Shown here piece by piece: positions 32,506 through 41,655 of a stretch of 64,000 bases of DNA (within the stretch, counting starts at the first letter, position 1; every line of letters begins with the position of its first letter). The notes below the pieces were generated by a model that did not search any database, had not been told where the DNA came from, and was given only the letters and a program-made list of their open reading frames with translations. Where the stretch lies: positions 82,049 to 146,048 of the forward strand of contig JBGVCG010000017.1 in the NCBI GenBank assembly GCA_045226255.1, in the 5' to 3' direction. The translations under genes were made by a program, and so were the position numbers. The DNA comes from UBA1181 sp045226255. GTDB lineage: Bacteria > Bacteroidota > Bacteroidia > Bacteroidales > Paludibacteraceae.

Positions 32506-34302
32506 TTAATCATCCTTCTTGATAATGTTAACTATTGGTTGCGCAAATATAGCATACCCTTTCAGGGAAGAAAAATCAGGAACACCTTTTTTTGAACATG
32601 AAACGGTAAAAACCATATTCCCGTTTAATCCTTTCTTTTGAACGGAGAGTTTCTGCCATTCCCCTTTCCGCTGCAGGTCATACGAGTCGGTATACGCTTC
32701 CCGCTGACGCTCTTCCGCACGAATCTGCAACACCTCCGCATCAAAATCCTCAGAAGCATATACATAGAGGGAAAAAGAAATGGAATCAGACACATCAACC
32801 GAACACTTATCGAAACGATAATACATCGTCGCCCAATCATACCACACTTCCGTTCCAACCTGATTGTCTATCCGAAGGCCTCCCTCCCCCTTCAATGCCT
32901 CCGGGACATCACCAGGCAAGAGATCCACATGTTCGAAACCACGTTGAAAAGACGAGAACTCATTTCTCTTATCTTTCATCACATACTTCACGGAAACACA
33001 TAACACTGCGATGAGAGAGCCAATCAGACAAAAATTCCTCCACGCAGGACTCGGACGATAATCGCCCTTTTCATCGGACATTCCAGCCAATAGCATCACG
33101 GCGGCAATCGGATATGTTCCAATAGTTCGGCTCAACATCATCTCAAAAAACAGATTGATACACAACATCGGTATCCATATCAAATAAAACCTTCTGTTAG
33201 AAGACTTTATGAACATCGGAGATAAAATCATTCCCAAAAAGAGAAGCAATCCCACTATCCCATTCTCCACCAGGATCTCCAGGAACTGATTGTGCATCTC
33301 CCACTGCGAATTAGCCGCTAATTCAAAACCCTGGCGTATATATGCATCTTGCAACAAATCTTTCGCCGCACCACATCCATAGCCCCACAGCGGGTGCGGA
33401 CATTCCTTAAACAGTTCCCAGCCACAGCTCCATATCTTAATGCGGGGATCAATATCCGTCAAAGAGAACGAAGCGTCTCTCAAGGAGAGTATCACATTAT
33501 TCACCCGCTCACTCTGGAATAACAAAACGAATATTAACAAAAAGATGCCCCCTATACATGCCCAGACACGCCAACCTTTGAGGATATGCCTCATTTCCAG
33601 AACCACTATACAGAACAAAAGGAAAAGAAAAGAAAGGAAAGCCACTCTAGCATCTGTAAGGAAAACAAATAAACCAGTAAATACGAACAAAATAGAAAAG
33701 ATGATTATCCTTCGTCTGCTCCAAGCAGTGGAAAAACGAAGATACAAAATCAACAAGGCGGTCGACAAATCAAAACACATATATGTTCTATGCACCACCA
33801 TCCCGACCACAGACTGGAAACATATGATCATATTCATGAGAGAACGGGGCACATTATCGAAATACGTCGCCAGCGAACACAAGGAGACAATCAGCACTAC
33901 CAAAGCCATTCCGTAAGCACCCATCGAGAAGCTGAACAATGCCCGGCCTACCGAAAAACGGATTAAATCCCGAAAGAGGAAAGCCAATGCGAAAAGCAAC
34001 AACGGAAGGCGTATCTGGAACTGCAGTCTGACAAAATCATGGAAATCCGAAAGAAGCGACATTGAACTCAATGAAGCATATATCATGAATGCGAAAACGG
34101 CAAGAGAAACAATGTTCAATTTCCCCAACTTCTCCCCACGGGTAAGAGCAAACACAAACAAAAGAACCGAACATAACATAATCGTCCCACATGCCACAGG
34201 AGAAAATTTTATAAACGGGACAAAGAAAAAGGCGAATACCAATAAGTCACTAACAACCCTTTCCCACTGAATCTTGCCCATACCACCTACCATAGTATCC
34301 AT
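32506..34302 (-). CDS. Second O-antigen ligase-family protein with C-terminal beta-sandwich
   Basis: A 598-residue paralogue of the gene at 28793-30574. It shares the layout: membrane domain with DIDPRIKIWSCGWELFKECP and the MHNQFLEILVENGIVGLLL histidine loop, then a soluble C-terminal domain with YASEDFDAEVLQIRAEERQ and DLQRKGEWQKLSVQKKG, alignable by eye with the other gene's TQKGEWQTLSVDV. Three starts are possible (34302, 34293, 34281). The paralogue starts MGK, so the ATG at 34281 (MGKIQWERVV) may be the real one; the coordinate given is the longest ORF, which overlaps the EpsG-like gene's end. Two such ligases in one cluster suggests two glycan products or polymerase versus ligase roles. 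Confidence 0.8.
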   Translation of the reverse strand: MDTMVGGMGKIQWERVVSDLLVFAFFFVPFIKFSPVACGTIMLCSVLLFVFALTRGEKLGKLNIVSLAVFAFMIYASLSSMSLLSDFHDFVRLQFQIRLPLLLFALAFLFRDLIRFSVGRALFSFSMGAYGMALVVLIVSLCSLATYFDNVPRSLMNMIICFQSVVGMVVHRTYMCFDLSTALLILYLRFSTAWSRRRIIIFSILFVFTGLFVFLTDARVAFLSFLFLLFCIVVLEMRHILKGWRVWACIGGIFLLIFVLLFQSERVNNVILSLRDASFSLTDIDPRIKIWSCGWELFKECPHPLWGYGCGAAKDLLQDAYIRQGFELAANSQWEMHNQFLEILVENGIVGLLLFLGMILSPMFIKSSNRRFYLIWIPMLCINLFFEMMLSRTIGTYPIAAVMLLAGMSDEKGDYRPSPAWRNFCLIGSLIAVLCVSVKYVMKDKRNEFSSFQRGFEHVDLLPGDVPEALKGEGGLRIDNQVGTEVWYDWATMYYRFDKCSVDVSDSISFSLYVYASEDFDAEVLQIRAEERQREAYTDSYDLQRKGEWQKLSVQKKGLNGNMVFTVSCSKKGVPDFSSLKGYAIFAQPIVNIIKKDD

Positions 34303-35375
34303 TTATAAGGCAACAACACACCATTTCCGAAAATTGCAATATAACGGAAATAGCCCACCATAACATACAAGGACAGGAAAGCAAAGATTATCCACCTATT
34401 CCGGTTAGATTGTACATGTCCGATCATATAAGAAATCAATACCATGTATGCGACTACAAAATATTCCTTGAAACGGGCAAAAATATCAAACGCCGAGAAT
34501 GCGATAACGATAAAAGAAGAAACCAAAAACAAATTCAGAAAGATATTGAAATAAGGCTCCTTCTGCTCATAATAATCCCGATAAAATAAGGCACAGAATA
34601 ATATGACAAAGATTTCAATGAAGTTCAACGGATTGATTCCTTTTTTCTCCATAGCATAAAAAGCCAACCTGTTACTGAGCCCAAGTGCCTCATTCATACG
34701 CATGCAGAGGTCATAAAGGGTAGGACCAGCTAAACTCAGCAAAATCGCTACCGACATTACAATAAGAATAGTCTTCACTGAGAATTTATGGTTCAAGAAG
34801 AAACAGAGCGGAAGTAATATGATGGCCGAATGGTGCATAGAAAGAGCCAATAAATTCAACACGATGTATTTCCAATATTCCTTCCTTAACACATAACGGA
34901 TGGAGAAGGTAAAGAATGCTATCGCGATAGCCTGTCTCGCAAGCGTGAAATCATGCCAAATATAAGCTTTGTAGATATAGAAAAAGATAGCAAGGTATAC
35001 ATATGGCGTATATTCCTTTAGCGAAGGAATAAAGATACTGAAGGAAACCACCGCAATCATAAATGTGAAGAAATATGGGCCATTGGTGAAATCGATAGAG
35101 CGAATTAATGAAGACAACACCACAAATCCCTCTTCAAATGATTTTGTTTTATAATACGGCTCATACATTCCACGGATATAATCCCCTATTCCAACCACTC
35201 TTGAGTAAAACATTTCATACATCTCATAGTCACCTCCCAAGTGATCGCGTAATGCCGCCAATAAGAACATGACTATTAAAAAAGGCAGAGTGAAAACAAT
35301 ACGATTTCTTACTGGAGCCACATCTGTAGCGGCACACATCAGAGCCAACAAAAAAAGTATTACATAAGGTAACAT
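34287..35375 (-). CDS. EpsG-like polymerase/membrane protein
   Basis: A 362-residue protein with ten or more membrane helices. The N-terminal LRDHLGGDYEMYEMFYSRV (a polar periplasmic loop with conserved GxDY after the second helix), the FTLARQAIAIAFFTFSIRYV segment, and YILKALSMHHSAIILLPL-like pattern (here LLALSMHHSAII) are the hallmarks of the EpsG family, which acts in exopolysaccharide polymerisation. It lies 5 bases after the MurJ-like flippase gene. A role as another chain polymerase is likely; which glycan is unknown. Confidence 0.82.
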   Translation of the reverse strand: MLPYVILFLLALMCAATDVAPVRNRIVFTLPFLIVMFLLAALRDHLGGDYEMYEMFYSRVVGIGDYIRGMYEPYYKTKSFEEGFVVLSSLIRSIDFTNGPYFFTFMIAVVSFSIFIPSLKEYTPYVYLAIFFYIYKAYIWHDFTLARQAIAIAFFTFSIRYVLRKEYWKYIVLNLLALSMHHSAIILLPLCFFLNHKFSVKTILIVMSVAILLSLAGPTLYDLCMRMNEALGLSNRLAFYAMEKKGINPLNFIEIFVILFCALFYRDYYEQKEPYFNIFLNLFLVSSFIVIAFSAFDIFARFKEYFVVAYMVLISYMIGHVQSNRNRWIIFAFLSLYVMVGYFRYIAIFGNGVLLPYKWILW

Positions 35376-35380
35376 CTTCG

Positions 35381-36925
35381 CTATCTGTGTTTAAACCATT
35401 TGTGATTGAACCTTCCGAACAAATCGTATGCCGTTTTACGTTCTTCCCCACTGAATATCAACAATGAACACAAAAGTATTAAAAATACTATTATGGCACA
35501 CAAAACTATGTCCAATATCATACATATTTTGTCTCCGGAGGCCAATATTGTATCTTTCACCAGATAGTGAAAGGCATTCGAACCATAATAAGTGATCAGG
35601 AGAGAACCCACTATGATAATTAAGTCTTTGAAAACCAAGATTTTTCTCTTAACATCCAGACTATATAGCACAATCAAACCCGAAGTGAACTGACCGATAA
35701 AGTAATACAAGGCCAATGTTTCCAGATGATAGGAGGTATCCAACAGAAAAAGGGATAAAAAAATAGAAACCAAATTGCCAACAATAACGCCAACGACATA
35801 GTTCAGCACTTTATTCCGGGCAATCAATGCCTGACCACATATCAATGTGAAAATCAGACATAAAATAGCTAGCGACAAATAACCCAACACGTTGATGAAC
35901 TGCTCATGCGTATGTGAAAAAAGAATGCACGAAACTTGTTCTGCATTCACCTTCATAATGATGACGATAATGCCTGTCAAGCAAAGCAACAAACGCAAAA
36001 AACGACGCAATTCATCGGAGAATTCATCCTCTTTCCCATTAATAAAAGCCATAGATAATAATGGGGTCATCACAATGGGCACAATAGAAGAAAAAACAAT
36101 GTGGGGTAAATTCGTGATCTGTCTAGCATAATCAAACACGGAGACCGCACCCTCACCGAAATACGTACACAAGGATTTTTCCACAAAAATATATACCTGG
36201 GCACAGATAGTGCTTAGATACATCGGCAACGAAAACATCACAAAGGGTTTGGCTCCCTTCACCTTCTCCAATGAGAACAGATGGAAGTATGATACTTTGC
36301 GGCGCAGCATACAACTCAAAACGGACACCAGAATCAGGCCATTCAAGGTGGTAGCTACAATCAACGAATAAATACCCAATAAATCGGAAAGGAAAATAAT
36401 GGATAGTATGTTGATCAGACTTGCCAATAAGGCGATTATTTCGGGATAGAAATAGGATTCATACGTGTTCAACAATGCGATAAGGACACTGCTATGCTGC
36501 TGAAGCATAAAATATGGAATCAACGAGAAAATCATGATGGAAAGGTAATTCCTCATTCCATCATCAAACCCCTTCGCCAAAAGAGAAGTAATCGGACCTA
36601 TACAGAAAAAAACGATGATAGCCACCACAAGATAAGACAGGTTAAAGTAATTCATCAATGAATTTACCGATTTCATCGCAGATTCTTCCCCCTCTTGATT
36701 CCTCAAAAATATAAATTTCGTTCTGAATGTCTCGTTAATCGGAGAGTATAGTGAAAAGATGACAATGCCCCAAAATGCGATGGAGAGCACCCACGAATCT
36801 CGCTGAAAAGTTGTTCCAAAATATTTGACAGATAGATACAAAACCACCAAACCCAATATCATTTTCAGAAAGCGTGTGAATCCTAACGCCAACGAAATTC
36901 TACGGGGTGTGGATAATAGATTCAT
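35381..36925 (-). CDS. MurJ-like lipid flippase (MOP superfamily)
   Basis: A 514-residue membrane protein with about fourteen helices, longer than the other flippase (426 residues). The N-terminal LALGFTRFLKMILGLVVLYLSVKYFG, the SPINETFRTKFIFLRN segment and VEKSLCTYFGEGAVSVFDYARQI resemble the MurJ/MviN group (ALLGATRVLDA-type N-terminus and a central charged cavity). It probably translocates a polyprenyl-linked sugar. This is the second flippase of the cluster, so the pair may serve separate substrates. It follows GT4 by 7 bases. Confidence 0.8.
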   Translation of the reverse strand: MNLLSTPRRISLALGFTRFLKMILGLVVLYLSVKYFGTTFQRDSWVLSIAFWGIVIFSLYSPINETFRTKFIFLRNQEGEESAMKSVNSLMNYFNLSYLVVAIIVFFCIGPITSLLAKGFDDGMRNYLSIMIFSLIPYFMLQQHSSVLIALLNTYESYFYPEIIALLASLINILSIIFLSDLLGIYSLIVATTLNGLILVSVLSCMLRRKVSYFHLFSLEKVKGAKPFVMFSLPMYLSTICAQVYIFVEKSLCTYFGEGAVSVFDYARQITNLPHIVFSSIVPIVMTPLLSMAFINGKEDEFSDELRRFLRLLLCLTGIIVIIMKVNAEQVSCILFSHTHEQFINVLGYLSLAILCLIFTLICGQALIARNKVLNYVVGVIVGNLVSIFLSLFLLDTSYHLETLALYYFIGQFTSGLIVLYSLDVKRKILVFKDLIIIVGSLLITYYGSNAFHYLVKDTILASGDKICMILDIVLCAIIVFLILLCSLLIFSGEERKTAYDLFGRFNHKWFKHR

Positions 36926-36932
36926 AAAAAAA

Positions 36933-38051
36933 TCATAATAGGTAATCTTTGATTTTCTCCCTATATATTGAAATAATTATTTTCTCATCAAATTTGTTCG
37001 CAACGATATCAAAACCCGCCTGTCCCATAGCGGCACGCTCCTCCTCGCTCAAATGATAGAGACGCTCCATCTTTTCCAACAAATCATCGGACGACTTAGG
37101 CTCAATCTTATATCCATTGACACCATCCTCTATCAACTCAACACACCCAACGCTATTCGAAGCAATAATAGGCTTCTTCATGCTCATCGCCTCCATCAGA
37201 CTACGAGGTATTCCCTCCCGATAAGATGGCAAAACAACACAATCCGAATCGGCGATATGCTGACAAACATTCATCGAATAACCCTTATAATCAATATATC
37301 CTTCTCTCACCCATTCGTCAATCTCTTCAGAAGAAATATTGTCGTCAACACCATTATCCATCTTTCCAAGGATGGAAAAGATCATATCAGAATATTTAGC
37401 CTTCAATCTTTTCGCCGCATCCGCATACTCCCTTATGCCCTTCTCTTTAATAAGTCTGGCTATCAGAAGGAAACGGAACTTGTCGTCATTCACCTGTTTT
37501 TCCATGGATTGGAAATGATCCATATCGATGCCTTCCCCATTCAAGACAAAGGTTTTAGCCTCATCCACAATCTTGTCATTAATGAAAACCTCACGGTCAT
37601 CCCGATTTAAAAACCATACCTGGAGCACCTTGCGCAATGCTACCCTGTACATGTTTTTCACCAGCTTATTCAATAGATTCTCCCTCATGAAGGTATAACC
37701 TAAACCAGTGACTACCGAGATGCATTTGATTGACAATAGCCGACAAGCTATCGAACCATATATAACGGGTTTAATCGTATAATGGAAAACAAAATCAAAT
37801 TTTTCTTTTTTATAACAACGATATAAGGTCTTCAATAAACTCATATCGCTTATTACATTTGTTCCTCTTGTCTCCATGGCGATCGGTATATAGCGGATTC
37901 CTTCATTTCTAAAAAAATCAGAATATTCGTCCTCAGGAGCAATCACAACTACCTCATAATCCCTCATAAAATGACGCATAACTCCCATTCGGAAATTATA
38001 CATTGAGAATGAGGTATTCCCCACAAATGCAATCTTCTTTTTTTCTGACAT
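36933..38051 (-). CDS. Family 4 glycosyltransferase (PglA-like), first gene of the cluster
   Basis: A 372-residue GT-B fold transferase similar to N-acetylgalactosaminyltransferases that extend undecaprenyl-linked sugars. It has VGNTSFSMYNFRMGVMRHF at the start, VTGLGYTF, FLNRDDREVFI, ARLIKEKGIREYADAA and the donor block LPSYREGIPRSLMEAMSMKKP with the E-x7-E pair. The N-terminal half places it near PglA/CapM-type enzymes. It lacks a priming transferase next to it. The 150-base gap to the next upstream minus gene (addA-like) contains no clear promoter. Confidence 0.9.
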   Translation of the reverse strand: MSEKKKIAFVGNTSFSMYNFRMGVMRHFMRDYEVVVIAPEDEYSDFFRNEGIRYIPIAMETRGTNVISDMSLLKTLYRCYKKEKFDFVFHYTIKPVIYGSIACRLLSIKCISVVTGLGYTFMRENLLNKLVKNMYRVALRKVLQVWFLNRDDREVFINDKIVDEAKTFVLNGEGIDMDHFQSMEKQVNDDKFRFLLIARLIKEKGIREYADAAKRLKAKYSDMIFSILGKMDNGVDDNISSEEIDEWVREGYIDYKGYSMNVCQHIADSDCVVLPSYREGIPRSLMEAMSMKKPIIASNSVGCVELIEDGVNGYKIEPKSSDDLLEKMERLYHLSEEERAAMGQAGFDIVANKFDEKIIISIYREKIKDYLL

Positions 38052-38204
38052 AATCTATAATCTATTTCAACCCTCTACCATTCGATTTGAAATAACCCCA
38101 TAATTACTTTTCCACAATTACGTACGTTTTTCACGCGACAAATTTAAAACCAATTAATCATATTTCCAAAAATAGTTATGAATGACTTACATGGACGAAA
38201 GTAG

Positions 38205-41200
38205 TTATGCAAATATATCATTCAAATACCAAATATGACCTTCGGCCTGATATCCCATTTTTTCCAACAGCCTCACATATTCTTCTATTTGTTTTTCATA
38301 CTTTGGGGATTTCTTCCCGAACTTAAAATCTATTACCGTCATATGATTTTCTTCCCGAATTACACGGTCCGGACGACGGGTCTGCAATACGCCGGCCTCA
38401 TCCCGGAACAAAATGGAACATTCGTTATATAACCGTAACCCTGGTCGGAACCACTTCTTTGCCTCCTCCGTAGCCATCACCTTATGCATGGAATCAAGTA
38501 TCTTCCGTTTTTGTCCGACATCCTCAAATAATCCTTCAAAATCCATCCGCTCCACCACATCATCCACATCATCACTCGACGCAATGTTCGAAAATAGATA
38601 ATGCAACAATTTTCCCCTATCGATATATTCATTGCGCTTATCCTGGATCATCTCTTCATTATCCTCGATGAAATCGTTAGATTTATTGGATTGACGGAAT
38701 TTCCCCTTCTGCTGATAGCTGACGAACCTGAAACCATACTTGCCAGGATTCCGCTTGAAAGGATTGCTGGAATGATTGGGCTGAACCGTGACATCTTCAT
38801 CCACATACAAATCACCATCAATGAATGCATCTTCCGCCTCGTTCCACATCTCCCCCGCATTAGTCCTGAGAACATTGTACAAACGATGTGAAATGAAGAC
38901 ATCGGGCTTTTCATCGCCTTTTTTCGATGCGGCTTTTTTCTTCCCGAATATCACCATGTTCTTCTCCGCTCTAGTCAAGGCAACATATAGAATATTTAGA
39001 TTATCCATAAATGACTCCACATATTCCTCATTGTATGATTCAACGAAATGTGATTGAGACATTTGCTTCACCATCTTCACGGCCGCCAAAGGCAATTCAT
39101 TGTATTTTTCTCCCAATTCATCGGTATTTTCCCACAACAACGGAGCCCTTTCTCCTGATTTCGGTCCCAACTCCCAATCACAGAAAGGTATGAGCACAGT
39201 GTGGAATTCAAGTCCCTTGGATTTATGAATGGTCATAATTCTAATGCCGCTAGCTTCACCACTCGGGATGGATTTATTATGAAGGGAATCATCCCAATAT
39301 TTCAGGAACATACGGAGATCAGAAGAGCGCCTAGTTAGAAACTCATTAACCCTGTCAAGGAAAAAACAAAAATAACTCTCTTGGTTCTCTATGCGATCAA
39401 GCCTCATGATCCGATAAATCTCCTCCACCATCTCATAAAGAGGTAGAAGCGCCAATTTTTCGATGGAATCGATCAATTCACATTGCTCAACTGTCATATG
39501 ATTGAGATCGGGTGGAACATCCCTCTCCTCTTTTCTGCCTATTTTTTCATATGCGTGCAGCAATTGAATCAACGCTAAATTATTTTTCTTTTTCGATCCA
39601 CTTTCTTTAATATCTCCTCCAAGCAACAAAATATACCGCATCGCACTTATGATACATTGGATTGCTTCGGATGTCTCCAACATATAGGCCTCCTCGGATA
39701 TTAACTCGAAACAGTATTTCGCATTATCACCCTGCTCTTTGAACTGGGCAAAATACTCGGCAATCAACGGAACATGCTTCGTTTTCCGAATCAAAATAGC
39801 CATTTGCTCGGGTTTAATCCCCCGTTGTTGCATCATCTTAACCTCTTCCGCAAGGGCACATAATGTATCCAAACTATATTTCTCACTATTTTCGCTTTCC
39901 AAAAAACGAACTTTCACATACCCTTTATCCCTCTTTTCACCCTTCTTACATATCTGTGAAACATCTTGATAGGCCTCTATCATGCTATCTAACATAGGAT
40001 GATTTATACCACTGTCCCGATACAATTCGGGAAAATGGCAAAAGACGAGATTATTGAAATCAACTATCCTCTTTTCACTTCTCCAATTGGTGTTCAACGG
40101 AACAACCTTGGGAGAAATATGCGCCATTTCATCGGATAAATCACAAAGTAATTGCCACTTTCCATTACGAAAACGATAGATGGACTGTTTCGGGTCACCA
40201 ACAATCAAACTGCTCTTCTGCCTAGAGGCACATTCGTTTATAAGTGGCTTAAAATTAAGCCATTGAGTTTCACTTGTATCCTGAAACTCATCAATCATGA
40301 TATGATCTAGATAGGTACCTATCTTTTCATAAATGAAGGGAGCATCACTGCCCTCTATCATCCCATTCAGCAATGTTTGCGTATCGGAAAGAATAAACTG
40401 GTTTTTCTCCTCGTTGATTTTCTGCATCAACGCATCCATATAGTGTAATAGACCAACATTAAAAATATTTTTAATGATCAGATTCGCTGTATTAATTTCC
40501 ACCATATAGCGATTCCGAAGATCTTCCGTTTCCACAACTAAGTCGCGTACGTAATCTATATGAGGCAATAGCTCGCTTTTTTTGGAAAAAAACTTTTTCT
40601 CCTCAACAAATGCAATTATCCTTTTTCCGGGTCCCTTGTCACCAAACCAATACTCACCTTCTACGATTTTATTAAAATATCCTGGGATACCGCCATTTAA
40701 TCCATACGGGTAATCATCGGACTCAAATCCGTTTTGATCATTGAAATCGAAAAATCGTCGGGCGGAATCCTGAATCTTACATAAACATTCGTCCCTATAT
40801 TTTTCTAATTTTTCTCGATAGGCATGAAGTCTTTTTTCGTTTATATGCCCACCATTATCTGTTAGAAACTCGAACAATGGCTTTGATTTTCTACGAAACC
40901 TTTCTTTGAACAAAGCATCACCGAATTTTTCGATTTCATCGGAAATATTCCAGTTTTTCTCACTTTCCAATTTGTCGGATAGGAAAAGCCGTACCCAATT
41001 AAAAAGGGTCTTGTCTGTTGTGATATTCTCCAACATGGATGCAACTGTCTCGGAAAGAACAGGCTTTTCGTCAATTTCAATATTTAAGTGCGTGCCCAAG
41101 CCTAATTCCTTCTCCAAATTGCGGAGAACGGTCTGAAAAAAGGAATCAATGGTCTCAACATGGAAATTACTGTAGTTATGAAGCATCAATGACAAAGCGA

Positions 41201-41507
41201 CTTTCGCCTGAGAAACAATATAGGAACGGCTCTTGAATTTAGCGTCAAATTTTCCCAATTCATCGGAAATAACAGTGATATCTCCCTGGGAGTCGTCAAG
41301 GTTCTTGGCGATGCCATACAAGGTGGTGATGATACGGCTCTTCATCTCGGCGGTCGCCTTGTTCGTAAATGTCACAGCCAAAATGCGCTCAAAACAAGTG
41401 GGATCCTCAATGATATACTTGAGGAATTCCATCGTCAACCGGTATGTCTTCCCGGATCCGGCTGATGCCTTATAAATATTCAGCAAATGTTCGTTTCTCT
41501 CTTCCAT
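38205..41507 (-). CDS. AddA/RecB-like UvrD-family helicase-nuclease
   Basis: A 1100-residue DNA repair protein combining an SF1 helicase with a RecB-type nuclease. The Walker A is ASAGSGKT at residues 14-21. Further motifs are AVTFTNKATAEMK, MIDEFQDTSE (Walker B), IVGDPKQSIYRFR, LNTNWRSEKRIVDF, MTIHKSKGLEFH and YVALTRAEKNMVIFG. Near the C-terminus TRRPDRVI ... VIDFKFGKK ... KQIEEYV is the PD-(D/E)xK nuclease active site. It processes double-strand breaks, normally with an AddB partner; no addB is adjacent in this window. The single-gene unit is divergent from mnmG. Confidence 0.93.
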   Translation of the reverse strand: MEERNEHLLNIYKASAGSGKTYRLTMEFLKYIIEDPTCFERILAVTFTNKATAEMKSRIITTLYGIAKNLDDSQGDITVISDELGKFDAKFKSRSYIVSQAKVALSLMLHNYSNFHVETIDSFFQTVLRNLEKELGLGTHLNIEIDEKPVLSETVASMLENITTDKTLFNWVRLFLSDKLESEKNWNISDEIEKFGDALFKERFRRKSKPLFEFLTDNGGHINEKRLHAYREKLEKYRDECLCKIQDSARRFFDFNDQNGFESDDYPYGLNGGIPGYFNKIVEGEYWFGDKGPGKRIIAFVEEKKFFSKKSELLPHIDYVRDLVVETEDLRNRYMVEINTANLIIKNIFNVGLLHYMDALMQKINEEKNQFILSDTQTLLNGMIEGSDAPFIYEKIGTYLDHIMIDEFQDTSETQWLNFKPLINECASRQKSSLIVGDPKQSIYRFRNGKWQLLCDLSDEMAHISPKVVPLNTNWRSEKRIVDFNNLVFCHFPELYRDSGINHPMLDSMIEAYQDVSQICKKGEKRDKGYVKVRFLESENSEKYSLDTLCALAEEVKMMQQRGIKPEQMAILIRKTKHVPLIAEYFAQFKEQGDNAKYCFELISEEAYMLETSEAIQCIISAMRYILLLGGDIKESGSKKKNNLALIQLLHAYEKIGRKEERDVPPDLNHMTVEQCELIDSIEKLALLPLYEMVEEIYRIMRLDRIENQESYFCFFLDRVNEFLTRRSSDLRMFLKYWDDSLHNKSIPSGEASGIRIMTIHKSKGLEFHTVLIPFCDWELGPKSGERAPLLWENTDELGEKYNELPLAAVKMVKQMSQSHFVESYNEEYVESFMDNLNILYVALTRAEKNMVIFGKKKAASKKGDEKPDVFISHRLYNVLRTNAGEMWNEAEDAFIDGDLYVDEDVTVQPNHSSNPFKRNPGKYGFRFVSYQQKGKFRQSNKSNDFIEDNEEMIQDKRNEYIDRGKLLHYLFSNIASSDDVDDVVERMDFEGLFEDVGQKRKILDSMHKVMATEEAKKWFRPGLRLYNECSILFRDEAGVLQTRRPDRVIREENHMTVIDFKFGKKSPKYEKQIEEYVRLLEKMGYQAEGHIWYLNDIFA

Positions 41508-41655
41508 TAGATTAGTTCATGCATTCCTGTTTCCAAATCACCCGCAAATTAACAAAAAAACACCCACCATTAACACATTTAAGGAAAATACTTCGCTCGA
41601 CTAACACCCTAATAAGTAAAAAATTGCGTACTTTGCAGTCCAAATAGATTGGAGA

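Noticed and set aside
38052..38204. Promoter or small gene between the addA-like gene and the polysaccharide cluster
   Set aside because: AT-rich, with no TAnnTTTG element in the right orientation and no ORF of note.
41629..41635. TACTTTG upstream of mnmG as a -7 promoter element
   Set aside because: It is one base shorter than TAnnTTTG and has no -33 partner. I mention it only as a weak candidate in the mnmG entry.
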